DNA from: Balneolales bacterium ANBcel1
Lineage (GTDB): Bacteria; Bacteroidota; Rhodothermia; Balneolales; Natronogracilivirgulaceae
Length of the DNA: 64,000 nt
Reading direction: 5' to 3'
Assembly: GCA_029688905.1 (NCBI GenBank)
Contig: JARULB010000003.1
Span: 1 to 64,000 of the forward strand
Within the stretch, counting starts at the first letter, position 1. Each line of letters opens with the position of its first letter. Below are positions 27,307 to 36,074 of the stretch, in pieces. Both the position numbers and the translations under genes were made by a program. The notes under the pieces were generated by a model, which was not told where the DNA came from, ran no database searches, and saw only the letters and a program-made list of their open reading frames with translations.

Positions 27307-27343
27307 ATTTTATCTGATTATCGTGATTGCTTCTGCTTCTGTG

Positions 27344-27796
27344 CTAATTGTCGCCTGACTCTTCCTGCTGCTTTTCCCGGGCAGGTTCCGGGTTTCCGGC
27401 GCCAGTGACACCCGTATTGAATTCCAGCGGCCGCTGTTCTTCTTCAAGCTTCAGCATGCCGGCGTTTCCGGTTTCATCCGTTTCCCCCTTGCCTGCGGGA
27501 TGATTCGCTTCCAGCCGCTCCCAATATTTCTCTACCATCTCGGCCATGCCCAGCTTTCGCTGCGCCGCCAGCTCACCGGCAAGGGCATCGGTTATAAATT
27601 CGCGGTATAGCGCACTGGATTGCCCGACCCCGGATGCGCCCCCTTCCATGTCGAACGCGCCTTTGGTCATCTGCTGTACCAGATGGCGGGCAAACAGTTC
27701 CTCGAATTCTGTTGCGGTTTTTTCACGATGGATCTCATCCCGCCGCTCATCGCCGGGTGTATGCCTGTTTACCGCAATAAAACTCTGTATGTTCAT
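27344..27796 (-). CDS. flgJ: Rod-binding protein, FlgJ N-terminal type without muramidase domain
   Basis: A 150-residue protein with the FlgJ rod-binding core at about 25-95 (T-E-F-E-E-L-F-A-R-H-L-V-Q-Q-M-T-K-G-A). The peptidoglycan hydrolase half of enteric FlgJ is missing, so another enzyme must open the wall for the rod. The C-terminal third is acidic and Gly/Glu-rich and probably disordered. It sits between flgI and flgN, the usual place. Confidence 0.82.
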   Translation of the reverse strand: MNIQSFIAVNRHTPGDERRDEIHREKTATEFEELFARHLVQQMTKGAFDMEGGASGVGQSSALYREFITDALAGELAAQRKLGMAEMVEKYWERLEANHPAGKGETDETGNAGMLKLEEEQRPLEFNTGVTGAGNPEPAREKQQEESGDN

Positions 27797-27867
27797 GGTG
27801 ATTTCTTTTCACTGCAGAGCAGTTTGCCCGATCTGGGGCTACCCGCCTCTGCCGGTATCTTTCAGGA

Positions 27868-29049
27868 TTACATTACAATCAGCTTGCCCCGCAGCGACCC
27901 CGCCCGATCCAGTGCCTGGAAGATGGCGATAATGTCCCGCGGACTGAGTCCCAGCGCATTGAGAGAACCGGAAAGCTGTTCGACGGTGGTTTCCGGCTCA
28001 AGCAGCATCGTCTGCGCCGCCTGTTCGCTGATCCCCACCTCGTGAATCTCTTCGACAATGGCCTCACCCTGGGTGAAAGGCGGTGGCTGTACAATAAACG
28101 GCCTCACCTGCGTGCGGATCTGGATGTTGCCGTGGGCGATCATCACTTCATCGATGATCACATTGCCTCCGGCCACAATGGTGCCGGTTCGCTCATTGAT
28201 CACCACCCGCGCCGGGGTATCCACCGCAATCTCCTGCTCCATCACAATGCTGGTGAACAGGTTCATGTTGCCGGGATCGCGAAACGCTTCGGGCCACTGC
28301 ACATAAACCAGCCCGGGATGCTGCATTTCGGCCAGGTCTTCATCAAACACCGAGTTGATCTCCTCTGCAATCCGGCGAGCGTTGGTATGGTTGGGATTCC
28401 GGAGTACGAGTCCGAGCGGCGCCTCAACGTTGTGCGAAAACCTGGTGTTTCGCTCCACAATCCCGCCGCCCGGCACTGTCGCGGTGAGGGTCTGGTTTCT
28501 TGTAATTCTTGCGCCGGGGGTCTCCGCGGTGATGCCACCCACGATCAGCGGACCCTGGGCCTTGGCAAAGACCTCCTCATTATCGGGATCGAAAAGCGGT
28601 GTCTGCAGAAGCACTCCGCCCTGCAGGCTGCTGGCATCGCCCAGGGAGGATACGGTCACATCAATTTCACTGCCGGGGGCGTGATAGGGTCCGATGGAAG
28701 CGGTAACCATCACTGCGGCTACGTTGCGGGTGCGGAGCCGGTCGGCATCCACCGTAATACCGAAATTCTCCAGCATGTTGGCAATGGACTGAACCGTGAA
28801 AACCGCGCCCCGGCTGCTGAGGGTGCGGTCGCCGGTACGATCCAGGCCTGTAACCAGGCCGTAGCCGATCAGCTCTTTCCGGTTGGCGTGCTGGACTTCA
28901 ACCAAATCGCTCAGGCGGGTTTGCGCCTGCAGGCCGCCCGGCGTCCATACGGAAAAGGCCACCATCACGACCGCCATCAGAAGGGTGCCGTTGCGGGTCA
29001 CCCGACCCGACTTGTTCTGTGAAACCGATAAATATGAATTGCGATTCAT
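27868..29049 (-). CDS. flgI: P-ring protein FlgI
   Basis: A 394-residue periplasmic protein. After a basic n-region a hydrophobic stretch ends G-G-L-Q-A-Q, a signal peptidase I type site. The mature start L-V-E-V-Q-H-A-N-R-K-E-L-I-G-Y-G-L-V-T-G-L matches FlgI. FlgI builds the peptidoglycan-level bushing ring around the rod. The start at 29049 is preferred: AAAGGA lies six bases before it and it gives a normal signal peptide. An earlier ATG at 29133 overlaps the flgH stop as TGATG and would add 28 residues; that coupling cannot be excluded. Confidence 0.93.
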   Translation of the reverse strand: MNRNSYLSVSQNKSGRVTRNGTLLMAVVMVAFSVWTPGGLQAQTRLSDLVEVQHANRKELIGYGLVTGLDRTGDRTLSSRGAVFTVQSIANMLENFGITVDADRLRTRNVAAVMVTASIGPYHAPGSEIDVTVSSLGDASSLQGGVLLQTPLFDPDNEEVFAKAQGPLIVGGITAETPGARITRNQTLTATVPGGGIVERNTRFSHNVEAPLGLVLRNPNHTNARRIAEEINSVFDEDLAEMQHPGLVYVQWPEAFRDPGNMNLFTSIVMEQEIAVDTPARVVINERTGTIVAGGNVIIDEVMIAHGNIQIRTQVRPFIVQPPPFTQGEAIVEEIHEVGISEQAAQTMLLEPETTVEQLSGSLNALGLSPRDIIAIFQALDRAGSLRGKLIVM

Positions 29050-29132
29050 GGGATTCCTTTCAATGTGTTTATTCGGGCCTGCACCGAATCCGCCCGGCAT
29101 TATATCTGCTCTGCTGTTGTTGCCGTCGCTCA

Positions 29133-29762
29133 TCAGTTCAGTTCCCGGGCAATGATAGCCGCGCTCATGGCAACTCCTACACCGATGAAGGCAACCCGGC
29201 GAATAAAACCGGGCTTGCGGGTCATTTGCTTGAGCCCCTCCTTCTTCTGATAATTGATCTCGGCGTTGGCCACCCGGTACGACAACACCCGGTTGGCGCT
29301 GTCCACATCGTTCGGCCTCACCGTACCCCTCAGTGTTATTTCATGCAGCTCCCCGTTGATCTCGGTGACCCGGTTACCACTTACGATCATGTCCCCCCGA
29401 TCGGTGATTTCGGTGATTTGCACACTCATGTGCCCCTGAAGCAGCTGACGCTGATTGGCCAGGTTGCGGTCATCGGAGTTATAGCCCACCGAAGCGTCGG
29501 TTCCGAAATAGGGTTCAAACGGGAGGAAGTTGCTGGAAGTGGACCCTGAAGCCTGACCGGAAGTGCTGGATGTCTGACGTGAGTCTGATGTGGAGCTGCC
29601 GGATATGTTCTCCATCAGAACCACCGTGATGATATCACCGATCTGATTGGCCTTCACATCACGGTACAGCGAATGCTGCGCAGACGACGGCAAAGCCGAT
29701 GCCAGCAAAAGACCCATACTCAGGAGCAGGATGTGCCCGGAAATACTGTTTCTGTTTTTCAT
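29133..29762 (-). CDS. flgH: L-ring protein FlgH without a lipobox cysteine
   Basis: A 209-residue protein with a signal peptide (hydrophobic about 11-25, A-L-P-S-S-A-Q). The conserved core includes Q-I-G-D-I-I-T-V-V-L-M-E-N-I-S and G-D-M-I-V-S-G-N-R-V-T-E-I-N-G-E, then G-T-V-R-P-N-D-V-D. FlgH normally is an outer-membrane lipoprotein acylated on a cysteine; no cysteine occurs anywhere in this protein. The C-terminus also differs, ending in a hydrophobic run (V-A-F-I-G-V-G-V-A-M-S-A-A-I-I-A) that may anchor the ring. Family identity is firm; the anchoring mode is inference. Confidence 0.92.
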   Translation of the reverse strand: MKNRNSISGHILLLSMGLLLASALPSSAQHSLYRDVKANQIGDIITVVLMENISGSSTSDSRQTSSTSGQASGSTSSNFLPFEPYFGTDASVGYNSDDRNLANQRQLLQGHMSVQITEITDRGDMIVSGNRVTEINGELHEITLRGTVRPNDVDSANRVLSYRVANAEINYQKKEGLKQMTRKPGFIRRVAFIGVGVAMSAAIIARELN

Positions 29763-29812
29763 TCTATTTATCTGTTAGGATCTGAGGACTGTAGATGGTT
29801 TTTCCGGATATT

Positions 29813-30658
29813 TCAGAGGGTCCGGACCCACTGCACGTACCCCGGGCCTGTCACTCGTCCCAGGTACGTTCTTCTCGTTTCATCACTGTAGAGGCGGATG
29901 CTTTCGTCCCGGGAGCCGTTCTGGCGCGCGACGGCCGAAATATCCACCCGGACACCGTCTCTTTGCAGAATCAGCGTGACCGTCTCGCCGGTTTCAACGA
30001 TATATTCCGTAGAAATATCCGCCTGGCGCACGGGCTCTCCCTGCGTGAGGGTGCGGCGAACCGTCATCCCTTCAATGGCCGCCGGATCGGCTACCAACTG
30101 CCCGCGATCGCGCGGCACCGGCACCCATCGCATCGTCATGTTCTCGCTGCCGATCACATCCCCTGCCGATACCCGCTCGCTCATCACCGGAAGCCACCGT
30201 TCGATGTCGACCTGAAGCTGCACCTGGGCCCGGCGACGCCGCCCGTCTGTTTCGTAGGTTACTTCAAAACCGGTATAGCGCTCCACGGCTCCGTCCGGCA
30301 CCACGGCCATAATACTCTCTGCCGGTAATTGAGCCAGGCTTCCGGGAATCCAGCGGGCCGTCACATCAAACCGGTAATTTTGCGGATCATGTGCGGCTTC
30401 CAGCGAAGCCCCGGCCAGCTCCAGAATCTTCTCTCTGGCAGGATAACGCCCGGCGGTACTATTTTCAGAATTTCGGGCCACTTGCGCTCCAGAGCGCGAG
30501 TCAACGGATCGATCCATGGCGTCAGCCGTTTCGGCCGTGCCTGCCGTTCCACTCATTTCAGCCGCGCTTGCCATGTTTCCGTCACCTTCAGCCCATACCA
30601 TGCCTTCAGGCCCTGCGGCCATAAATACGAGTACCGATATAAGCGCAATTACTTTCAT
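29813..30658 (-). CDS. flgA: P-ring assembly chaperone FlgA
   Basis: A 281-residue periplasmic protein. A signal peptide covers about 1-23. A Ala/Ser/Thr/Glu-rich spacer runs to about 70. A SAF-like domain and the FlgA C-terminal beta domain occupy 145-280 (S-A-G-D-V-I-G-S-E-N-M, then G-M-T-V-R-R-T-L-T-Q-G-E-P-V, Y-I-V-E-T-G-E-T-V-T-L). FlgA helps FlgI polymerise around the rod. It lies between flgG and flgH in the rod/ring operon. Confidence 0.88.
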   Translation of the reverse strand: MKVIALISVLVFMAAGPEGMVWAEGDGNMASAAEMSGTAGTAETADAMDRSVDSRSGAQVARNSENSTAGRYPAREKILELAGASLEAAHDPQNYRFDVTARWIPGSLAQLPAESIMAVVPDGAVERYTGFEVTYETDGRRRRAQVQLQVDIERWLPVMSERVSAGDVIGSENMTMRWVPVPRDRGQLVADPAAIEGMTVRRTLTQGEPVRQADISTEYIVETGETVTLILQRDGVRVDISAVARQNGSRDESIRLYSDETRRTYLGRVTGPGYVQWVRTL

Positions 30659-30757
30659 CTGCCGGTTGAGTTCACATTTTGTGATTATCTGTTCGTTACA
30701 TCAGAGCGGCGTGCACGACGGTTTCAGCTGCCGGTGCCACCGGGGGTGCCATCAGCG

Positions 30758-31552
30758 TTAGCGTTTGATGCTGTTGGTGACCTGCATCATGTCTTCGGCA
30801 GTCTGGACCACCTTCGAATTTGTTTCGTAGGCCCGCTGTGCTTCGATCAGCTTGACCATCTCGTTCACAATATCCACGTTCGACTGCTCCAGGTATCCCT
30901 GGCGCAACAAACCAAAGCCTTCCGATCCTGGGTTGCCGTAAAACGGCATGCCGGACGACTCCGTTTCACCGAACAGGTTGTCGCCCATGGCGTTGAGCCC
31001 GGAGGGATTGACAAACTTGGCAAGCTCGATCTGTCCCAGGTCAATCTGGCCGCCGCTTCCTGCCAGCTGGGCGGTAACCACACCACTCTGGGAGATGTCG
31101 ATACCGACCGCTTCCATGGGGATTTCGATCATATCGGCCAGCGGGAGTCCGGAGTTGTTGACCATCAGTCCGGTCGAATCCCGGCTGAAGTTTCCGTCAC
31201 GGGTATAGGCAATGCTTCCGTCGGGCATCTCCACCTGGAAAAAGCCGCTGCCGTTAATCGCGATATCCAGGGCACTTCCGCTCTCCTCAACCGGGCCCTG
31301 CATGAAATTCCGTATGGTAGCTACCGGCCGGGAACCGTGTCCGATCTGCAGGGATGGTCCGTCGTTGGACGGACGGCTGCCCGAGGCCCCGTGCCTTGAA
31401 GAGGCCACATTCTCGTAGAACATGTCCTGGAACGCGATGCTGGTTCGTTTATAGCCGGTTGTATTGACGTTGGCCAGGTTGTTGGCCACATTGTCGACCG
31501 ATCGTTGCTGGGCACTCATCCCGAGTGCGCCTGTGCTGAGAGCTCTGAACAT
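30758..31552 (-). CDS. flgG: Distal rod protein FlgG
   Basis: A 264-residue axial protein. The N-terminus S-T-G-A-L-G-M-S-A-Q-Q-R-S-V-D-N-V-A-N-N-L-A-N-V-N-T-T-G-Y-K-R has the rod signature with the A-N-x-x-T-x-G-Y/F core. The C-terminus has Y-L-E-Q-S-N-V-D-I-V-N-E-M-V-K-L-I-E-A-Q-R-A-Y-E-T-N-S-K-V, typical of FlgG. Length is as expected (about 260). It is exported and forms the rod segment that passes through the P and L rings. Confidence 0.95.
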   Translation of the reverse strand: MFRALSTGALGMSAQQRSVDNVANNLANVNTTGYKRTSIAFQDMFYENVASSRHGASGSRPSNDGPSLQIGHGSRPVATIRNFMQGPVEESGSALDIAINGSGFFQVEMPDGSIAYTRDGNFSRDSTGLMVNNSGLPLADMIEIPMEAVGIDISQSGVVTAQLAGSGGQIDLGQIELAKFVNPSGLNAMGDNLFGETESSGMPFYGNPGSEGFGLLRQGYLEQSNVDIVNEMVKLIEAQRAYETNSKVVQTAEDMMQVTNSIKR

Positions 31553-31574
31553 AGGTTTATTCTGTTATTTCAGG

Positions 31575-32315
31575 TTAAAATCTTCCCAGTTGGTTGGTTG
31601 TCTGCGAAAGCATTTCATCGGTGGTTCGCATGGCGCGCTGCTGTGCCTCGAACATCTGCATGTTGCGCATCAGGTCGGTCATTTCGTGCAGCGTTTGCAC
31701 ATTTCCTTTCTCAAAATGGCCTTGCATCACCGAACTGGACGAGTCCCCGGGAAGCAGCGTAATCCCTTCCGCCGAAAAGCGGGCATTTCCACGGCGTTCC
31801 AGCGTAGACGGGTCTTCAACTCGAACGACCCGTATCTGGTCGTACACCTCGTCATTAATGCGAATTGTGCCATCCTTTGCCACCTCGAGTTGCGCCTCCA
31901 TCTGGCCGTTGTTCATTCCGTGAAAAAACTCCGGTATGTGGATATGTCCGGCGGTTCCCATCACATTGGCTCCGTTCTTCGTGCGCAGGTATCCGTCGGA
32001 GTCCAGCTGAAAACGCCCATTTCGGGTGAGTTGCGCTTCGCCGCCGTCATCCACCATAAAAAAACCGGGGCCGTTGATGGCAAAATCAAAGTCGTTGCCC
32101 GTGGGTTCGAGCTCGCCCTGGGCAAGAGAGATGTGCTGCATGGGCACTGTTCGGGTAACCGTTTGGCCGTCTACCTGCTCGGTAAGCAGCTTGTGAAACA
32201 GTTTGTCACTTTTGAACCCGGGAGTATTGATATTGGCCAGGTTGTTCGCGGTCACCTCCTGGGCTCGCGAAAACATCTGCATGGCCTGCATATGGGCTTG
32301 TAGTCGATCCATCAT
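31575..32315 (-). CDS. flgF: Proximal rod protein FlgF-like
   Basis: A 246-residue rod protein with A-N-N-L-A-N-I-N-T-P-G-F-K near residue 25 and a C-terminal Q-T-L-H-E-M-T-D-L-M-R-N-M-Q-M-F-E-A-Q-Q. The central F-D-F-A-I-N-G-P-G-F-F-M-V is common to FlgE/F/G. As flgG follows, this is FlgF. The two initial Met residues leave the start slightly uncertain. A sigma-54-type promoter lies about 70 nt upstream, so this is probably the first gene of the operon running to the GT2/TPR gene at 23073. Confidence 0.88.
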   Translation of the reverse strand: MMDRLQAHMQAMQMFSRAQEVTANNLANINTPGFKSDKLFHKLLTEQVDGQTVTRTVPMQHISLAQGELEPTGNDFDFAINGPGFFMVDDGGEAQLTRNGRFQLDSDGYLRTKNGANVMGTAGHIHIPEFFHGMNNGQMEAQLEVAKDGTIRINDEVYDQIRVVRVEDPSTLERRGNARFSAEGITLLPGDSSSSVMQGHFEKGNVQTLHEMTDLMRNMQMFEAQQRAMRTTDEMLSQTTNQLGRF

Positions 32316-32354
32316 GGGACTGTACCGTGCTTGAAATTTTTTTTACTTCGGGTT

Positions 32355-32381
32355 TAAGAAACTGACTTACACGGCCGATAA
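32355..32381 (+). promoter_or_regulatory. Sigma-28-like promoter 500 nt upstream of flhB
   Basis: TAAGAAAC (32355-32362), eleven bases, then a perfect GCCGATAA (32374-32381): exact consensus spacing and -10. Transcription would run rightward from about 32388, with flhB starting at 32883 and fliA further on, so it could support FliA autoregulation or make a leader RNA. Confidence 0.55.
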
Positions 32382-32382
32382 C

Positions 32383-32398
32383 TTCAAAATGCGTGCCA
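32383..32398 (-). promoter_or_regulatory. Sigma-54-like promoter of the flgF operon
   Basis: Read on the minus strand: TGGCACG (perfect -24 box), four bases, then TTGAA, where the consensus -12 is TTGCW. The spacing is right and the flgF start is about 58 nt beyond the expected start point. The altered C at -12 lowers confidence. It interdigitates with the sigma-28-like site on the opposite strand. Confidence 0.45.
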
Positions 32399-32882
32399 TT
32401 GTGCTCTTTTGAAAATGGCCACCATGACATATCAGGCTTTCAAGAGCCCTGTGGCGTGTTTTTTGGAGGCGACCTGAAGCCGGGACATCCTCATGTTCTG
32501 TACGATGCCTCGGGATTCGGCTCCTGCAGAATATTCCTTTGCCGCTGTCCCGACGGGAAATGTTTTCCGTTGCCGGGCTGCGTGCGTGTCACCGGCCGGG
32601 GCTGCCGGTCCGCCCGGATAATACATTATATATACCGTTTGCAAACTATCGGTCACGGCCGCTTCCCGCGACTGCCGCCTGCCGGTAAAAACCGCGCCTG
32701 AACTCCGCTTATCGGCACGCATTGCAGGGCCATCTCCTCCCGGATCCCGTTTAACAAGCCGTGCCTCCCGCTCCGGAACGGCCCGGAAGTTCCGCCCACC
32801 CGTCATCGCAACCCCTACCCGGTTTCCTCATCACAGAGCCGCAACCCGCCGGGTTTGGTACTGTATTTGAAAGATCCCGGTC

Positions 32883-33956
32883 ATGTCCGACAAAAAAAGT
32901 GACCAGGAAAAAACCGAGGAACCATCGGCGCGGAAGCTTGAAAAAGCCCGTGAAGAAGGCAATGTTAGCATCAGCAAGGAAGTTTCTTCCGTGTTGCTGA
33001 TGTTTGCCGCCATCTTGATGCTGCTCTCCAGCGGCGGGTTCATGTACCGTCGCATTGAAGGCATGTTCGAGACCTTTTTCATGAACGCGGCGATGCCGGT
33101 GGACAACGAGGAGCAGGCGCTCGACCATCTTGAGACCGCCCTCAATTTTGGTTTCGAGATGATCATCCCCATACTGATCATGCTGCTGGTGACCGCGCTT
33201 CTGGTGAACATGGCTCAGACGGGCGGTGTGTTCTCCACCAAGAAAATCAAACCCAAAGGAAGCAACCTCAACCCGGTCAACGGCATCAAGAAGATCTTCT
33301 CAATGAAGGGGTTCGTGGAGCTGGTGAAAGGGTTCGCCAAGCTCTTTATTGTCGGTATCGTCATCTATTTCACCGTGCGCAACGATGTCGAGCATTTTCT
33401 GACCTTCAGCGTACTGCCCATGGGGGAAACCCTCTCGGAGGCCGGTTCCTATATACTGATGTTTGTCGGCCGTATCCTGGCGGCACTGTTTCTCCTCTCT
33501 ATTGTGGATGCGATCTATCAGCGGTTTCAGCACCACAAAGATCTTCGCATGACCAAGCAGGAGGTCAAGGACGAGCACAAGCAAATGGACGGTGATCCTC
33601 ACATCAAGGCTCAGCGCCGGAAGCGCGCCATGTCCATGCGCCACCGCAAGCGGATGGACCATTCGGTACTCAGTTCGGATGTCGTGGTCACCAACCCCAC
33701 GCACTATGCCGTCGCCCTTCGGTATGACCCCGAGCGCAACGAGGCGCCGATCGTGGAGGTCAAGGGCCAGCGCAAAAGGGCCCTCCGCATAAAAGAACTT
33801 GCAAAGCATTATGGCATACCAATTGTAGAAAACAAACCGGTGGCCCAGGCCCTGTTCGCCTCCGCCAACGAGGATGAGTACATCCCGGCAGACCTCTACC
33901 GGGCTGTCGCCGAAATCCTCGCCTACGTCTACAAACTCAAAAACAAAACAGCGTAA
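32883..33956 (+). CDS. flhB: Flagellar export switch protein FlhB
   Basis: A 357-residue membrane protein. Its start, D-Q-E-K-T-E-E-P-S-A-R-K-L-E-K-A-R-E-E-G, is the family signature. Four membrane spans fall between about 28 and 215. The cytoplasmic domain contains the autocleavage site N-P-T-H at about 269-272 (V-T-N-P-T-H-Y-A-V-A-L). Cleavage between N and P switches export from rod/hook to filament substrates, governed by FliK. It heads the flhB-flhA-flhF-flhG-fliA operon. Confidence 0.97.
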   Translation: MSDKKSDQEKTEEPSARKLEKAREEGNVSISKEVSSVLLMFAAILMLLSSGGFMYRRIEGMFETFFMNAAMPVDNEEQALDHLETALNFGFEMIIPILIMLLVTALLVNMAQTGGVFSTKKIKPKGSNLNPVNGIKKIFSMKGFVELVKGFAKLFIVGIVIYFTVRNDVEHFLTFSVLPMGETLSEAGSYILMFVGRILAALFLLSIVDAIYQRFQHHKDLRMTKQEVKDEHKQMDGDPHIKAQRRKRAMSMRHRKRMDHSVLSSDVVVTNPTHYAVALRYDPERNEAPIVEVKGQRKRALRIKELAKHYGIPIVENKPVAQALFASANEDEYIPADLYRAVAEILAYVYKLKNKTA

Positions 33957-33965
33957 CACCTTCGC

Positions 33966-36074
33966 ATGGCCGGACTCAACATCACAGGCAGTCAGTTAAA
34001 AAACATGTTCTTCCGGACCGATGTGCTGATCTCGTCCAGCATCATCGTGATCCTGATGATCATGATCCTTCCGATTCCGGCGGCGATGATGGATTTCTTC
34101 CTGGCCATCAGCGTGTCGCTCTCCCTGGTTGTCCTGCTCGTCGCTTTCTACACCCTCAAGCCGCTCGAATTCGCCGTTTTCCCGGGAATGCTGCTCATTC
34201 TCACCCTGTTCCGGCTGTCGCTGAACGTGGCTACCACCCGCCTGATCCTCAACGACGCCTACGCCGGCGAACTAATTCAGTCGTTCGGCGGGTTCATGGT
34301 GCGCGGCAATTTCGTGATCGGTATCATCATCTTCTCGGTGCTCATCATCATCAACTTTGTGGTAATCACCAAGGGCGCCACCCGTATTGCCGAGGTGGCC
34401 GCGCGGTTTACCCTCGACGCCATGCCGGGCAAGCAGATGGCCATCGACGCCGACCTGCAGGCCGGACTGTTAACCGACCAGGAGGCCAAAAAGCGGCGCG
34501 AAGAGATCGCCAATGAAGCCGATTTTTATGGTGCCATGGATGGTGCCAGCAAGTTTGTGCGGGGGGATGTGGTCGCCGCCCTGCTCATCACATTTATTAA
34601 CGTTATCGGCGGACTCATTATCGGCACCATGCAGCAGGGCATGTCGCTGGCACAAGCCGCCGAAATTTATACGCTGCTTACAATCGGCGACGGACTGGTT
34701 TCACAGATTCCCGCCCTGCTTGTGTCGACCGGCGCCGGTATCATCGTCTCGCGTGCCGCCTCTGAAGGCAACCTCAGTGAGGAGATGACCTCCCAGCTTA
34801 TGGGAAATCCCAAGACTGTGGTCATCGGTGCGGTGTTTGTCTTCTTCCTGGGCATCCTGCCCGGCCTGCCCATCCTTCCCTTCTGGTTTCTCGGCGGCCT
34901 GTTTCTGTTTATCGCCTACAAGAAGCACAACAGCAACGAACAGGAGAAGGAAGAGGCCCAAACGGCAAAGAAAACGGGTTCGCAGAGCGGCAGCAAAGAA
35001 GACCGCGTCGAAGACTACCTGTTGCTGGACACCCTTGAGCTGGAAATCGGCTACAGCCTGATTCCAATGGTCGAAACCGAGCAGGGCGGCGACCTGCTGG
35101 AGCGGATGTCATCGCTCCGTAAGCAGCTGGCCACCGAACTCGGCATCATCATCCCGCCGATTCGGATTCGCGACAACGTGCAGCTTGACGCCAATCAGTA
35201 TACAATAAAGATGCGGGGTATCATCCAGGGTGATGGCGAACTGCTGCCGGGATATCATCTGGCGCTGCTGCCCACCGATTTCAAGCCGGATATCCAGGGA
35301 ATCAAGACCAAAGACCCCACCTTCGGAATGGACGCGATCTGGATAAGCGGAAAAAACAAGTCGCAGGCGGAAAAATATGGCCTGTCGGTGATCGAAGCCG
35401 GAGCCGTCATCACCACCCACCTCATGGAAGTGCTCAAGAAGAACGCGCACAAGCTGGTGGATCGCCAGATGACCAAGCGGCTGGTAGACAACCTCAAGGA
35501 ACAATCTCCGGCGCTGGTCGAGGAAATGGTACCCGATGTGCTCAAATACGGCGATGTTCAGAAAGTGATCAAACGGCTGCTGCGTGAGCGGGTGCCGGTA
35601 CGTGACCTCACCACCATCCTCGAAACCCTTGCCGACAACAGCAGCCAGACCAAGAACACCGATGTACTGACCGAATACGCACGGGCCGCACTGGCGGAAA
35701 CCATTACCGGTCAGTTCAAATCGAACGACAACGAAATCCAGGTGACCGTCCTGGCATCGCAGCTGGAGTCGCACCTGATCGGACAGGCACAGCAGGGCAT
35801 GCTCAATTCCAACACCCTCGGGTTTACCCCGAAAACGGTGGAAGAGCTGTACCTGAGCGCCTCAAAGGTGCTGGAAAAAATGATCCGGCAAGGCCTGGAA
35901 CCCGTTCTGCTCACCTCCCCCGTATTGCGGCCGACGATTTATGATTTTTTGGTACCAATTTTGCCTGAGATCAATGTACTGTCTTACAATGATATCAGTC
36001 AGGATGTGCAGATAAAGACCTTTGACCGCATCGGGCTGGAACAGAAAGAACTTGAAGAACCCAATCCGGCATGA
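33966..36074 (+). CDS. flhA: Flagellar export gate protein FlhA
   Basis: A 702-residue protein. The N-terminal half has eight predicted spans and the conserved F-P-G-M-L-L-I-L-T-L-F-R-L-S-L-N-V-A-T-T-R motif. A cytoplasmic loop reads M-P-G-K-Q-M-A-I-D-A-D-L, the FHIPEP signature. The C-terminal half (about 345-700) is the cytoplasmic ring that docks chaperone-substrate complexes such as FliS-flagellin. It starts 9 nt after flhB and overlaps flhF by four bases. Confidence 0.97.
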   Translation: MAGLNITGSQLKNMFFRTDVLISSSIIVILMIMILPIPAAMMDFFLAISVSLSLVVLLVAFYTLKPLEFAVFPGMLLILTLFRLSLNVATTRLILNDAYAGELIQSFGGFMVRGNFVIGIIIFSVLIIINFVVITKGATRIAEVAARFTLDAMPGKQMAIDADLQAGLLTDQEAKKRREEIANEADFYGAMDGASKFVRGDVVAALLITFINVIGGLIIGTMQQGMSLAQAAEIYTLLTIGDGLVSQIPALLVSTGAGIIVSRAASEGNLSEEMTSQLMGNPKTVVIGAVFVFFLGILPGLPILPFWFLGGLFLFIAYKKHNSNEQEKEEAQTAKKTGSQSGSKEDRVEDYLLLDTLELEIGYSLIPMVETEQGGDLLERMSSLRKQLATELGIIIPPIRIRDNVQLDANQYTIKMRGIIQGDGELLPGYHLALLPTDFKPDIQGIKTKDPTFGMDAIWISGKNKSQAEKYGLSVIEAGAVITTHLMEVLKKNAHKLVDRQMTKRLVDNLKEQSPALVEEMVPDVLKYGDVQKVIKRLLRERVPVRDLTTILETLADNSSQTKNTDVLTEYARAALAETITGQFKSNDNEIQVTVLASQLESHLIGQAQQGMLNSNTLGFTPKTVEELYLSASKVLEKMIRQGLEPVLLTSPVLRPTIYDFLVPILPEINVLSYNDISQDVQIKTFDRIGLEQKELEEPNPA

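Larger units (their letters stand above)
32316..32882. other. 567-nt divergent intergenic region between flgF and flhB
   Basis: No convincing gene is found. A 102-codon frame starting with GTG at 32393 has a Cys/Pro/Arg composition unlike a real protein. The left end holds interdigitated sigma-28-like (plus) and sigma-54-like (minus) elements. A 6-bp hairpin (ACCGGC/GCCGGT) lies near 32590-32610, and an AT-rich stretch (ATAATACATTATATATACC) near 32618-32636 might be another flhB promoter. A long leader or a small untranslated RNA from the sigma-28 site is possible. Confidence 0.5.

Noticed and set aside
32393-32701. 102-codon frame with GTG start between flgF and flhB
   Set aside because: Cys/Pro/Arg-rich composition, no ribosome-binding site, no recognisable fold; more likely non-coding.
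32723-32734. Sigma-54-like CGGCAC with TTGCA upstream of flhB
   Set aside because: Only eight bases between the GG and GC elements; sigma-54 needs ten, so the spacing is wrong.
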